Source: a virus
Strand: one strand, 5' to 3'
DNA length: 64,000 nt
Virus record (IMG/VR): IMGVR_UViG_3300046171_000298
Coordinates: 1-64,000 of that record
A program made the translations under genes and the position numbers. Within the stretch, counting starts at the first letter, position 1; every line of letters begins with the position of its first letter. Shown one piece after another: positions 1-8,319 of the stretch. Below the pieces are notes generated by a model that saw only the letters and a program-made list of their open reading frames with translations, had not been told where the DNA came from and did no database searches.

Positions 1-1
1 G

Positions 2-514
2 TACTTTCAGTATGTAGGCGAGAAAGAGACGAAAGCATTGCCTTCTAATACATTGTTCAATGTACGTTTTTCTGGCCTGTCCATCGCTGATGATGTCTAC
101 GACGGTGACTTCACTGGCGACAAGCTCAACATCTTCCTAGAGACTCAGCAAGGCCAGACTGTAATGCTTACGTCCGGACTTACTACATGGTGGTCTCGCT
201 CTATCATCACAGCGCTTCAGGGCCTTGTAGAGAGCAACTCACTGGCATCTCTGGTCAACATCAGTTCGTATTACAAAGGCATGGCTTGCTTTGCCACTGT
301 ATACAACAACAACAATCGTGTTTCCAGCGATGAAATGTTCAATACATGGAACAGCTTGAATGCTCCTATGAAAAAGCCAAACAAGCCTTCTGAAATGGAG
401 CGTCTTGAGAACAAGCAAAAGGTTGAGACAATCATGCGCGATTCAGTCGCAATTATTTCTCAAGCCATCACTGGTATTGCTGTTGCTAAAGTTGCTGCTG
501 CGGAAATCTTTTGA
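2..514 (+). CDS. Hypothetical protein, 5'-truncated by the window edge
   Basis: The reading frame is open to the left edge, so the true start lies outside; the TTG at 38 is probably not the start. About 170 residues are visible. They mix polar beta-like stretches with a C-terminal alanine/valine-rich hydrophobic helix (VAKVAAAEIF). I do not recognise the family. It lies upstream of replication and nucleotide genes on the same strand, so early expression is likely. The stop is followed one base later by the next start codon, which suggests a shared mRNA. Confidence 0.6.
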   Translation, partial: YFQYVGEKETKALPSNTLFNVRFSGLSIADDVYDGDFTGDKLNIFLETQQGQTVMLTSGLTTWWSRSIITALQGLVESNSLASLVNISSYYKGMACFATVYNNNNRVSSDEMFNTWNSLNAPMKKPNKPSEMERLENKQKVETIMRDSVAIISQAITGIAVAKVAAAEIF

Positions 515-515
515 T

Positions 516-764
516 ATGGGCATATCTATTGATCAGCCTGACAAAGGCTTTTTTATTGATATCAATGAATACCTCATTGCGAATTTTCCGATGCTTAATT
601 GGAAGGCTCGCAATGCTGTAGGCACATTGTGTGAACAAGACCTTGAGTTTGATCTAACAGCAATTTATGAGCAAATAGATCAATGGGTCTTGATTTACGC
701 AGAATCGAAAGGTATTGAAGTTCCTATCAAAGAAACTGAACTCGATGAATCAGAAACTACCTGA
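516..764 (+). CDS. Hypothetical small acidic protein (82 aa)
   Basis: The ATG at 516 sits just after the previous stop and is preferred over the in-frame upstream extension, which overlaps the first gene. The product is acidic, with a predicted helical centre (LTAIYEQIDQWVLIYAES) and a Glu/Asp-rich tail. No family is recognised. Its last 20 bases overlap the next gene, suggesting translational coupling. Confidence 0.6.
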   Translation: MGISIDQPDKGFFIDINEYLIANFPMLNWKARNAVGTLCEQDLEFDLTAIYEQIDQWVLIYAESKGIEVPIKETELDESETT

Positions 765-1188
765 ACCCTATGAATTAAACATAGGGCAAATAACAAAAGC
801 ATTAGATCAAAATGTCAAGCAACTCCGTGTTCGCAGAGACATTAAAAGAGATCTTAAAAAATTAAACAACAAGCAATCATTTTTTACGGTGATTAAAGCT
901 TCTATTTTTGTTGGATTAGGGATTACCACTGCTTTCCTTTTACAAGGAGGAGCAAGTGGCCTTAGAGCACGTTCGGTTCAAGCATTACGTTCAATTGTGC
1001 ATGCAAATGAACCAAGGCATTTTGTAAATCAACCAACTAACTTCCAAGAACAACAAAGGTTAATTCTAGAAAACCAAGAACTGCGTAAAAGAATTATTGA
1101 ATTCGAAACATCATTGTCAGTTAATTCGATTGAAAATAACATAACTGAAACTAACGATGAAGAAGATGATGATGATGACTACTTTTAA
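745..1188 (+). CDS. Hypothetical membrane-anchored coiled-coil protein
   Basis: The ATG at 745 lies inside the end of the preceding gene. A basic N-terminal part (residues about 20-45) precedes one hydrophobic segment (ASIFVGLGITTAFLL, about residues 54-68). A helical Glu/Arg-rich region with coiled-coil character follows, and the protein ends in a run of Glu and Asp. This looks like a single-pass inner-membrane protein with a cytoplasmic acidic tail. The role is unknown. Confidence 0.6.
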   Translation: MNQKLPEPYELNIGQITKALDQNVKQLRVRRDIKRDLKKLNNKQSFFTVIKASIFVGLGITTAFLLQGGASGLRARSVQALRSIVHANEPRHFVNQPTNFQEQQRLILENQELRKRIIEFETSLSVNSIENNITETNDEEDDDDDYF

Positions 1189-1272
1189 TCGCAATAGTAG
1201 TCGTTTAAGTTATTGGTGTTCGATACCAATCAAACGTTTTCGCAGTTACCAATGTCGGGAGTTTAACAGGCT

Positions 1273-1464
1273 GTGAATCCACGCGACATTAGCATATTGC
1301 GTCACACAAGGAATCGAATTCGGCAAATTTTGCTGAATGTCAATGTTTCTTCTCACGACTTAACTCTGGCAGGTTTTATAAACCTGCTGGAGTATTTCTG
1401 TGACAACCCCCAAGAGTATCTTGATTTCATTTACGAATCATCGAAACCAACTAAACACAAATGA
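1273..1464 (+). CDS. Hypothetical protein (63 aa)
   Basis: It starts with GTG. The N-terminus is basic and rich in Arg/His, followed by a leucine-rich helical stretch. No domain is recognised. The 84 bases before it hold only a 6-bp hairpin (ATTGGT/ACCAAT) and no convincing promoter. Confidence 0.45.
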   Translation: MNPRDISILRHTRNRIRQILLNVNVSSHDLTLAGFINLLEYFCDNPQEYLDFIYESSKPTKHK

Positions 1465-1576
1465 ATCTAAGAGTGCATTTGTCTACGACAGTATCAGTAG
1501 CTCATTAGATGATTATTCAACTAAAGAGCTGATTACTGAAGTCAAAGAGTATTACCCCCACCTTCTTGAAAAATGA
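1421..1576 (+). CDS. Possible small protein (51 aa) overlapping its neighbour
   Basis: A TTG-started frame runs from inside the previous gene to a TGA that overlaps the next start (ATGA). Its C-terminal half reads like a real acidic helical protein (STKELITEVKEYY). The start is uncertain, and an indel joining it to the preceding gene is also possible. Confidence 0.35.
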   Translation: MISFTNHRNQLNTNESKSAFVYDSISSSLDDYSTKELITEVKEYYPHLLEK

Positions 1577-1881
1577 AACACACTCAGACTGAGATGGAAG
1601 CAATTGCGCTGACCAAACCAGCCGAACGACCAGTGACTAATCCTGAAACACAGGAGCAAGAACTTCATCTTGCATATGACGCTGAAGTTCAATACAAAAG
1701 AAAACCTAAACAAAGCAGATTGATCCTTTGCAATTCACAAGATTCGATTAAAGTAGGTGAGCCGGTGTTGATTACATATCACTCAGGCATGAAGTGCTAT
1801 AAGCACTCACGTAAGTTGCATGTGTCTAATGCAGATAACTGTATTGGAGGTTTTTATTATACAAATGGTTCTATCGCATGA
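1573..1881 (+). CDS. Hypothetical protein (102 aa)
   Basis: A polar N-terminal half rich in Glu/Gln/Pro is followed by a beta-rich C-terminal half with three cysteines. It is coupled to the following gene by an ATGA overlap. No family is recognised. Confidence 0.55.
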   Translation: MKHTQTEMEAIALTKPAERPVTNPETQEQELHLAYDAEVQYKRKPKQSRLILCNSQDSIKVGEPVLITYHSGMKCYKHSRKLHVSNADNCIGGFYYTNGSIA

Positions 1882-2132
1882 AAGTAAAAAATCAAACAAT
1901 CACTCCACAAACTCCTGTATTTACAGATGATCTAGTTGATGCTGTGTGTTTTTGTCATGCAGGATTAGCACAAGATGCTCCCTATACATCTGATCATTAT
2001 TTGAATGTCATTATGAATATTTTGTTTGGATATCTTGGCCCTACACAGCGTCAAGAAGTTGAAAAATATTTGGCTGGCAAAGAGTATTTGCCACCTGTAA
2101 AATTAGTTTTACCTAACAATGAAAGAGTATAA
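1878..2132 (+). CDS. Hypothetical protein (84 aa)
   Basis: The start codon overlaps the upstream stop (ATGA), so this is an operon-internal gene. It contains an aromatic/helical centre around residues 35-60. No recognised motif. Confidence 0.55.
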   Translation: MKVKNQTITPQTPVFTDDLVDAVCFCHAGLAQDAPYTSDHYLNVIMNILFGYLGPTQRQEVEKYLAGKEYLPPVKLVLPNNERV

Positions 2133-2265
2133 CGTCAAGTATCTTGATAAGCAAAACAAATCACATGATGTTGTTGTCAATGCAATTAACGCAAAAGATG
2201 CAGTAAATCTCGCGTTAGAATTATATAACAATGCGTATCAGGTTATCAAAGTTTTACCCAAATAG
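2119..2265 (+). CDS. Small hypothetical protein (48 aa)
   Basis: It begins inside the end of the previous gene. It has an alternating beta-helix-beta pattern (VVVNAINAKDAVNLALELY, then QVIKVLP) typical of a compact folded protein. The stop lies 5 bases before the next ATG. Function is unknown. Confidence 0.5.
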   Translation: MKEYNVKYLDKQNKSHDVVVNAINAKDAVNLALELYNNAYQVIKVLPK

Positions 2266-2269
2266 ACTC

Positions 2270-2611
2270 ATGAAAAATTATTCAATCTATATTTTTTCAA
2301 ACAAAGAATGCCCACCTTGTCAGCGATTGAATGGCTTCATCAATACGCTGCCTAGTGAACAAATTGCATCTTTGCAAGTGGTTCCAATGAAGACTGAATC
2401 AGGCGCATTGACTGCTTTAGCAGAAGAGTGCGAAGTTTCACTCACACCAACTCTAGTTGCTGTGCACCATGATGTTGTATGTGAACAAAGTGACGGTGAA
2501 GAATGGTGTGATCAAAGTATTGAGATTGTAGAAACAATTGTTGGAGCAACCAATATTATTACAGCATTACCATCAACAATTAGCGCTTACACATATACTG
2601 AAGCTGAATAA
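2270..2611 (+). CDS. Glutaredoxin/thioredoxin-like protein with CPPC active site
   Basis: A beta strand (SIYIFSNKE) leads into CPPCQRLNGF, the N-terminal redox motif of the thioredoxin fold. A cis-proline-like LTPTLV segment follows near residue 63. This is the layout of phage glutaredoxins, which reduce ribonucleotide reductase. The RNR genes begin about 0.9 kb downstream on the same strand, which supports that role. The ATG at 2270 is preferred because the in-frame extension overlaps the previous gene. The product is 113 aa and cytoplasmic. Other thiol-disulfide roles cannot be excluded. Confidence 0.75.
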   Translation: MKNYSIYIFSNKECPPCQRLNGFINTLPSEQIASLQVVPMKTESGALTALAEECEVSLTPTLVAVHHDVVCEQSDGEEWCDQSIEIVETIVGATNIITALPSTISAYTYTEAE

Positions 2612-2635
2612 ATAAACGTTATATAAAACAATAAG

Positions 2636-2866
2636 ATGGCACTATCACCAACTGTTTCTGATGCATTGTCAGAAGCAGAAGCTAGTTTAAGAAACGCATT
2701 ATCATTTGCCGCTCGTCAAGAGAGGCCAATGGTTTGTGCTGGAGTTGCAGATTTGATGCAACGTTTAGAAGCGATCATGTCAATGGACAAAGTCCTTGAC
2801 AAAATTGAAACCAATATGTCTGATTCATTTTTTGGTCCTTTCAAAGTTGATGACACAGATCCATAA
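2636..2866 (+). CDS. Hypothetical small helical protein
   Basis: 76 residues, almost all helical (LSEAEASLRNALSFAARQE), with an acidic C-terminus. It resembles short unknown proteins I associate with marine cyanophages. Nothing indicates a function. Confidence 0.6.
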   Translation: MALSPTVSDALSEAEASLRNALSFAARQERPMVCAGVADLMQRLEAIMSMDKVLDKIETNMSDSFFGPFKVDDTDP

Positions 2867-2874
2867 TAAATTTA

Positions 2875-3106
2875 ATGTCTAAAGATAAAGCTAACGTTAT
2901 ACAAGCCAAAGGTTATATCTACAAAGAAAGCGGTAACGGATACTTTCAATGTAGAACTTGACGAACCAGAAGGCCATCAATGTCTATGTCGAGCATCAGG
3001 TAAATTAATTACCCGCAAAATTCAATTACTTGTTGGAGATAAAGTCACAGTAGAACTCTCTCCATTTGATTTGACGCGAGGTAGAATTACACTACGAGAT
3101 AAATAA
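2875..3106 (+). CDS. infA: Translation initiation factor IF-1 (single frameshift)
   Basis: Frame one gives [13 protein letters not shown]...GYF. After a one-base step at about 2944-2947 (ACTTTCAATG) the +1 frame gives NVEL, then [11 protein letters not shown] and [18 protein letters not shown]. That last block is the IF-1 signature of the OB fold. The joined product is about 76 aa, the normal IF-1 length. IF-1 binds the 30S A site during initiation. The stop overlaps the MazG-like start (TAATG). Removing one T from the TTT run restores the frame, so an indel error is likely, though the gene may truly be broken. Phage-borne infA is unusual. Confidence 0.75.
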
Positions 3107-3468
3107 TGGATCTACAACAGCAGGCAATAGAATTTCGTACATGCTACGAAGTTCAAAATTCCACTGATAATTCTGATATGCAACTACGGTTGATACAAGA
3201 AGAATATCAAGAATTTATTGATGCAGAGGCTCTTATTAAACAAGAATCAGCTGCAACTCCAGATGCATTAAAAGAACTTGCTGATCTCGTTTATGTTTGT
3301 TTTCAATATGCAGAAAATCGTGAATGGGATCTGCTTACAGCATTAAATCGCGTTCACCAGAGCAACATGTCAAAGCTCGATGAAAACAAACGTCCATTCA
3401 GACGCGATGACGGCAAGATTCTCAAAGGTCCAAACTACAAACCACCGTACCTAACTGATTTAGTTTAA
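3106..3468 (+). CDS. MazG-like nucleoside triphosphate pyrophosphohydrolase
   Basis: An all-alpha protein of 120 aa. It carries the metal-binding pattern EExxE at residues 32-36 and ExxD at residues 57-60 (KELADLVYV), as in the MazG/HisE-like superfamily. These enzymes hydrolyse NTPs to NMP and pyrophosphate. Phage members are linked to nucleotide recycling or to altering the host stringent state. It is coupled by overlap to infA and lies 2 bases before the RNR gene, so it belongs to the nucleotide operon. Exact substrate is unknown. Confidence 0.8.
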   Translation: MDLQQQAIEFRTCYEVQNSTDNSDMQLRLIQEEYQEFIDAEALIKQESAATPDALKELADLVYVCFQYAENREWDLLTALNRVHQSNMSKLDENKRPFRRDDGKILKGPNYKPPYLTDLV

Positions 3469-3470
3469 TA

Positions 3471-4897
3471 ATGTCAAACTCAGCAATTGCCCGTACTGGC
3501 CGTGTACAAAATTGGCTTGATGACCCAACTGGTCGTCTCCCTGTTTCATGCACAGTATTTTCTGTTGAAAATGAGATGGAAGGACCTAACGGAATTGAAG
3601 CGTCCTGGCGCTTTGTATCCCATGCACTGCGTAATGGAGCAGGTGTAGCTGTCCATCTATCTAAGCTCGATTCCAAAGGCTACGAGAGGCCTTCAGGAGT
3701 GGTTGCATCTGGTGCCGTGTCCTTTGGCAAGATTTACTCAGTATTAAACGAAACACTACGTAGAGGTGGTCGATTTAAAAATGGTGCTGTAGTTCTCCAT
3801 TGTGATATTAACCATGGAGATATTCTAGATTTTATTAATGTATCTAGATCAGAACTTCCATGGGCTAAACGCTGCGTAAATATTTCACGTAAACTATGGG
3901 ATGAAGCTTCTGATGAAGTAAAGCAAGCTGTTCTGCTTGGTATTGCAAAAGGTGATATCTGGCTTGCAAAAATCAAGCAAGATAAATATGGTAATCGTAT
4001 TTTTGCAAACGTATGTCTTGAAGTCTTTATTAAAAGCAGGGGTACTTGTCTTCTTGAGCACATCAACTTAGGAGCCTGCAAACCTGATCAAATTGCTCAA
4101 GCATTTGCAGATGGTATGGAAGAGCTCTGTGTTCTGCACAATAAAACTGGTGTAGAATCAACAGGAGAATATCTAGGTACAAGAAGAGGATAGACAGGTC
4201 GGTCTTGGCATTCTTGGTCTTGCAAATTTACTTGCGTTAGAGCACGTCTCTTACGCTCAATTTGCCGATGCACTTGAACTGCACAATGGTTTCGAAGGTG
4301 AACTTCAGGTGACTCCAGAAGCACTTAATATTGTAAAAGAACTACAAAAAGGAATAGACGCTGCCACAGGTAAGGGCAAAGCGAGCCAACATGGATCGCG
4401 CATTTGCCATTGCTCCTACTGCGTCATGTTCCTATCGATACACTGACAGAGCTGGCTATACTACTGCCCCCGAAATTGCACCACCAATCGGGCGCAAAGT
4501 AGATAGGGATAGCTCAACTTTTGGAGTCTCTCAATTTAATTATGGCAACGTTGAAACAGCGGAAGACGTAGGTTGGAATATTTACTTCCGAGTTGCAAAC
4601 GGAATCATGGAAATGCTCCAAAAAACTGGATTATGCCATGGCTATAGTTTCAATTCATGGAGTGATGTTGTAACCTACGACGAATCATTTATTGACACTT
4701 GGCTTAATTCACCTCAAACCAGTTTGTACTATTCTCTTCAGGTCATGCAAAATACGCAGGCTAAGGATAATGCAATGGCTGCTTTGAATGAAGACTACGA
4801 TTTTACATTTGCTGAATCTAGTGAAGAGCAAACGTCAATTGATGAGTATCTTGATCAATTTAATGATCCATCAAATTGTGTAGGTTGCGCCGAATAA
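3471..4897 (+). CDS. Ribonucleotide reductase large (alpha) subunit, two frameshifts
   Basis: Three consecutive frames give one coherent 474-aa product. The first runs to TAG at 4191. A second frame (VGLGILGLANLLALEH) runs to about 4390. A third frame runs from RAFAIAPTASCSY to CVGCAE. The protein contains C27 in PVSCTVFS, C182 in ANVCLEVF, and a C-terminal CxxC that would relay electrons. It matches the short RNR of podoviruses such as P-SSP7, first labelled class II and later argued to be class I. It reduces ribonucleotides for phage DNA. The span is 3n+2 long, consistent with two extra bases. The frameshifts are probably errors. Confidence 0.85.
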
Positions 4898-4920
4898 ACA
4901 TTTCAATTTTCATTAAAACA

Positions 4921-5652
4921 ATGACTTACAACACTCAGTACCAAAAATTACACGACACAAAGCGCACATGGACGCCAACAGCTGTCACTGCTGGTAGCTT
5001 ATTTGTTGGTGGAGAGGATGCTGTACTGCGAGGACTAGCTCTTCGTTGTCTTGAAATTCCTGTCGGTGATTTTATTGAAGATGCTATGAAAGGTGATCTT
5101 CCATCTGATGAAGGTTGTCTAGAGTTGTTGAAGTCAAATGTTGTAGATGAAGTCAAACATGATATTGCTTTGAACTATGCAGCAGACGCTCATCAAATTC
5201 CATCTAAGCTTCAAGCTGAAGCACACCGCATTAAGAATGCATGGCTAGAACTTGATCGCCATCCTATTTTAAAAGCTGTTGTTCTTGAGCGTTCAGTATT
5301 TTTTGTATTACTACCTATGTTCCGATTCCTTGGTGACACAGGATTGCGTACAACCAGTGCTGATATCTCACGAGATGAGAGAGTGCATGTCGCAGCTAAC
5401 ACTCTTGTGTGTGAAGCATTAGGCCTTAAATCAGATAAAAAGTTGAATAATTTGAGACGTGCAACAGTTGCTTGGGTCACTCAATCTCTGAAAGGAGATG
5501 ACAGTAATAAGCATCTGTCTAGTAACTTCTGGCTTCAAAGTTCTGATTCACTGTATGCAAGAGGAAAGGCTGAAGGTTTGATTGAAACAAGAGCTAGCAG
5601 AATGCCAGCATTTTTTGAGGCTAACAATTCAGATTTACCATCATATGCATAA
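4921..5652 (+). CDS. Ferritin-like protein, candidate ribonucleotide reductase beta subunit
   Basis: 243 residues, mostly helical. Diiron-type ligands are visible as E77xxH80, E123 in VVLERSVFF, and E153xxH156 in SRDERVHVAAN. This is the spacing of a ferritin-like or R2 four-helix core. It lies directly after the alpha subunit and before thyX. In the P-SSP7 type of RNR a divergent small subunit sits in this position, so a radical-generating beta subunit is the best inference. I see no obvious conserved radical tyrosine and cannot assign the metal. The ATG at 4921 is used because it follows the RNR stop. Confidence 0.65.
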   Translation: MTYNTQYQKLHDTKRTWTPTAVTAGSLFVGGEDAVLRGLALRCLEIPVGDFIEDAMKGDLPSDEGCLELLKSNVVDEVKHDIALNYAADAHQIPSKLQAEAHRIKNAWLELDRHPILKAVVLERSVFFVLLPMFRFLGDTGLRTTSADISRDERVHVAANTLVCEALGLKSDKKLNNLRRATVAWVTQSLKGDDSNKHLSSNFWLQSSDSLYARGKAEGLIETRASRMPAFFEANNSDLPSYA

Positions 5653-6268
5653 TGCTAAACTGGTTTGGGTTACACCAAACGCCGAAGCTTTAATTGGAAA
5701 GATTGCTCGTGTATCTAATCCAAAGAATGAAGACAATCCAGAAGTTGAAAAGCTAATCAAGTATCTAATCAAGCATAAGCACTGGTCTCCTATGGAGATG
5801 GTGAGTATGTGCGTAGAGATTGTAACTACTCGTGCTATTAGTCCGCAGATTTTGCGGCATAGGAGCTTCTCATTTCAAGAATTTAGCCAACGTTACTCAG
5901 TTTCTACTGAAGCAATTGCCCCTGATCTGCGCAGGCAAGATCTAACTAATAGGCAAAACTCAATTCCAGATTTGGAGACAGAAGTACAAGCTTGCTATAA
6001 AGAACGTATAGAAGAACATTTTGATCAATCGTTTGCATTGTACGAATCACTATTGCACTCAGGGATTGCAAAAGAATGTGCAAGGGCAGTGCTGCCATTA
6101 AATACTGTCACTCGTTTATACATGAGTGGCACACTAAGAAGCTGGCTGCATTATGTAGATTTACGCGCTCAAGATGATACACAACTAGAGCACAGAACAA
6201 TTGCGCGATCGATTGGTGAAATACTAGCTTCAGAATTTCCTACTGTATCCCGTGCAATGTGGAACTGA
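5645..6268 (+). CDS. thyX: Flavin-dependent thymidylate synthase ThyX
   Basis: The ThyX signature RHRxxSxxxxSxR is present at residues 71-83 (RHRSFSFQEFSQR). A C-terminal RSWLHYVDLR segment, the usual substrate-binding helix, follows. The product is 207 aa, normal for the family. It methylates dUMP to dTMP using folate, FAD and NADPH. It overlaps the end of the beta-like gene by 8 bases, which places it in the RNR operon. The upstream in-frame extension is rejected because it lies inside the previous gene. Confidence 0.93.
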   Translation: MHNAKLVWVTPNAEALIGKIARVSNPKNEDNPEVEKLIKYLIKHKHWSPMEMVSMCVEIVTTRAISPQILRHRSFSFQEFSQRYSVSTEAIAPDLRRQDLTNRQNSIPDLETEVQACYKERIEEHFDQSFALYESLLHSGIAKECARAVLPLNTVTRLYMSGTLRSWLHYVDLRAQDDTQLEHRTIARSIGEILASEFPTVSRAMWN

Positions 6269-6306
6269 TTGCTAAACTAAAGACTGAATGATAATAATCA
6301 GTCATA

Positions 6307-7021
6307 ATGAATTTTATTGCCGCAACGATTGAACTACGATCCCATCACACAAATCAAATTGATGCTTATGGGCTCACTTATCGCGGCGCTGACGCTGTTG
6401 TGCCCTCTAGTAGCAATCAATCGGAAGTTCAACTTAGAATCCTCTGTTATGACAGAGCAGGTGCAAAACTTACTGCATTTCAGGATTGGAACCCGGGTAC
6501 AAGAGCATTAATAACTGGCGACATTATGTTCTCTGAAGATCCTGCTGATCCTTTGGATTTAATAGTATCTACAATTGAGACTAATATACCCAAAGATATG
6601 TATTGCAATCAAGTAGTACTTGGTAATGCATTCTTTGCATCCGATGAAATTAAGGAGCGAAAAAATGGACAGGTTGCAACAAAAATTGGATCGACACTTG
6701 ATAATTCAGATACAACAACTTGGTTATTCCTTGAAACATTTGAAGCAAGGAAGGCCAAGTTACAAGATCGAATTCGCAAAGGACGTCCCATCTGCGTGCA
6801 AGGCTACTTTCGCGAATATCGTGCGGAAGACAGTGACTCTCCCTATAGAGCCATTGTTGCAAGCGATTTTACTACTCGTAAGGATCGCCCACGTAGCGGA
6901 CGGAATACAGCGCCGAACAGTACAGCGGCAGGCTACGGAGAAGTTGATCCAACGCCAGATTATTAAACGTGAGTTTGAAAAACCATCTGGCTGGGACGCA
7001 CCTATTTACGGCAACAAATAA
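6307..7021 (+). CDS. Single-stranded DNA-binding protein (possible frameshift near C-terminus)
   Basis: The first 219 residues look OB-fold rich, followed by a Pro/Asn/Ser-rich linker and an acidic end (VDPTPDY) before TAA. Skipping one base there continues coherently as KREFEKPSGWDAPIYGNK, ending at 7021. The total span is 3n+1, as expected for one extra base. Phage SSBs coat ssDNA and recruit replication proteins through an acidic tail. The short form ending at 6966 would already have an acidic tip, so the extension is uncertain. The stop abuts the stop of the - strand island. Confidence 0.65.
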
Positions 7022-7276
7022 TTAACTCCTGTACTTAGCAGTTTTATCAGCTATATCATCAGGTTGCTTGCTGTGCTGCTTCCCTTTATAGCTATCAGCT
7101 CGTTTTTTAGCACTAGACCTTGCGTATTCCTTATCACTCAAAGCTTTTCTAGCTGTTTCAGGTAAGTAGCGTTCACCTGTTGCTTCACTACCTTGCGTTG
7201 AATTTTTACCAGACTTGGTTCCCCAATTTTCTTCGGTCCAACTGTCTAATGATTCTTGTGATTTAGCTTTAGCCAT
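7022..7276 (-). CDS. DUF5872-like small basic protein
   Basis: 84 residues, Lys/Ser rich. It includes SLDSWTEENWGTKSGKNST and GERYLP, which match my memory of the DUF5872 family found in phages and giant-virus-like genomes. The function is unknown; a role on DNA or as a virion-packaged protein is only a guess from the charge. It is the last gene of the six-gene antisense island and overlaps the upstream gene by one base. Confidence 0.65.
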   Translation of the reverse strand: MAKAKSQESLDSWTEENWGTKSGKNSTQGSEATGERYLPETARKALSDKEYARSSAKKRADSYKGKQHSKQPDDIADKTAKYRS

Positions 7277-7461
7277 TAGTTTTTATATCCACCACCTTTA
7301 GCTTTGTACGCTTTAGCAAGCATCTGCGCTTTACGAGCAGACCATTGACCTGCAGAACCGCCTTTACTTCCTGCTTTGATTGAATTAAACAATCGTTTGC
7401 GCATTTCGGGTTTAGTATAGTTACCCGCTTCGTTTACTTTAGATTTTTTTTGATCAGCCAT
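7276..7461 (-). CDS. Small basic DUF5872/DUF6321-type protein
   Basis: 61 residues. The motif AGSKGGSAGQWSARKAQMLA followed by a KGGGYK end recurs in small phage proteins of unknown function. Strongly basic. It overlaps both neighbours, so it is co-translated with the island. Confidence 0.65.
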   Translation of the reverse strand: MADQKKSKVNEAGNYTKPEMRKRLFNSIKAGSKGGSAGQWSARKAQMLAKAYKAKGGGYKN

Positions 7462-7585
7462 TTTTCCGCTTAGCCATCACGTCTTTAACTTTTTTATCTT
7501 TAAAAGATTGAGCCGCTTCTTTCATTGACTCAGATTTATCGCCATCTTTATCGATGTCAATATAATCAGGTTTCTCATTAGCCAT
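7454..7585 (-). CDS. Small hypothetical protein (43 aa) with acidic N-terminus and lysine-rich end
   Basis: A short frame fills the gap between two island genes, with start and stop overlapping both. It reads DYIDIDKDGDKSESMKEA and then a lysine-rich tail. DIDKDGD resembles a calcium-loop-like stretch, but a single loop is weak evidence. Confidence 0.55.
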   Translation of the reverse strand: MANEKPDYIDIDKDGDKSESMKEAAQSFKDKKVKDVMAKRKNG

Positions 7586-7812
7586 CATTTTTTACTGATA
7601 ATGTTTTTATAGAAGTTTGCCTTCTTTTTCATTTTAGGAGATGCAGAAGGGTCTTTTAATACTTGAGTTGCGTAGGCCTTGCGTCCTTCCGGAGTATCTG
7701 GATGACCTGCTTTTGTAGCTGCTGCAGTAAATGTACCTTTAGTTCCACCTTTTTTACGGTGAGACATTTTTTTGAAAGCAGATGCTAGTCCTTTTGCTTT
7801 AGCTCGTTTCAT
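7585..7812 (-). CDS. Lysine-rich small protein with KKMSHRKKGG motif
   Basis: 75 residues with about one quarter Lys/Arg. The segment MSHRKKGGTKGTFTAAATKAG recalls DNA-associated small phage proteins of unknown function. It overlaps its neighbours in the island. A nucleic-acid-binding role is inferred from charge only. Confidence 0.6.
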   Translation of the reverse strand: MKRAKAKGLASAFKKMSHRKKGGTKGTFTAAATKAGHPDTPEGRKAYATQVLKDPSASPKMKKKANFYKNIISKK

Positions 7813-7943
7813 CGTGGAAATAATGTTGTACGTGGATTCCCGTGACTCATAGTGGGTTTCACGGGAGCTGGATAATCTTCTGGTTTTGTAGCGCAGCCTT
7901 GACCCATTTGATTAGCGGGTGGAAGCCACACTTGTCCTGCCAT
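7809..7943 (-). CDS. Small proline-rich hypothetical protein (44 aa)
   Basis: The frame overlaps the next gene's start by 4 bases (ATGA type). It is rich in Pro and Gly, with one Cys. An in-frame ATG two codons upstream (7949) is an alternative start. No family is recognised. Confidence 0.45.
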   Translation of the reverse strand: MAGQVWLPPANQMGQGCATKPEDYPAPVKPTMSHGNPRTTLFPR

Positions 7944-7951
7944 ACGCATTA

Positions 7952-8257
7952 CTAACAATTCCAACGACGTCTAGCTGCTTTACCGCGTTCACCAGTCCAT
8001 CCCCGTGAACGAGCACAAAATGACTTACGTCTTGCAGCATCTTTTTTAGTTTTAGGATTAGGTGCAGGAGCTTTGAGATTAGAACCAGTTCTACGATTAA
8101 TAGAACGCCGACCTTTTTCAGTAAGTCCAGCTCCTTTTTTAACAGATAATTTATGACCGCCTTTGACAGTCATGCCATCCATAGCACCTTTCTTTTTGCT
8201 TTTTGTATAAGCTTTTGCCTTGCCTTTTGCTTTACTGCAATTACTGCTACAAGCCAT
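7952..8257 (-). CDS. DUF6321-like basic cysteine-containing protein
   Basis: 101 residues, very basic, with an N-terminal MACSSNC. A central GAGLTEKGRRSINRRTGSNLK and a C-terminal RKSFCARSRG match the unnamed family I recall as DUF6321 from marine phages. A GAGG ribosome-binding site precedes the ATG. It is the first gene of the island, whose promoter must lie in the 62-bp divergent gap to the + strand gene at 8320. Possible nucleoid-like or virion-DNA protein; unproven. Confidence 0.65.
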   Translation of the reverse strand: MACSSNCSKAKGKAKAYTKSKKKGAMDGMTVKGGHKLSVKKGAGLTEKGRRSINRRTGSNLKAPAPNPKTKKDAARRKSFCARSRGWTGERGKAARRRWNC

Positions 8258-8319
8258 AATTTCAACCTCGCATGTTTATATTTTACTACTTATAGTTGAA
8301 GTGTCTAACAATTAAATAA

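Noticed and set aside
1189-1272. Hairpin with GTTCGAT loop resembling a tRNA T arm
   Set aside because: Stem and loop register do not fit a T arm, and no acceptor or anticodon stem can be formed around it.
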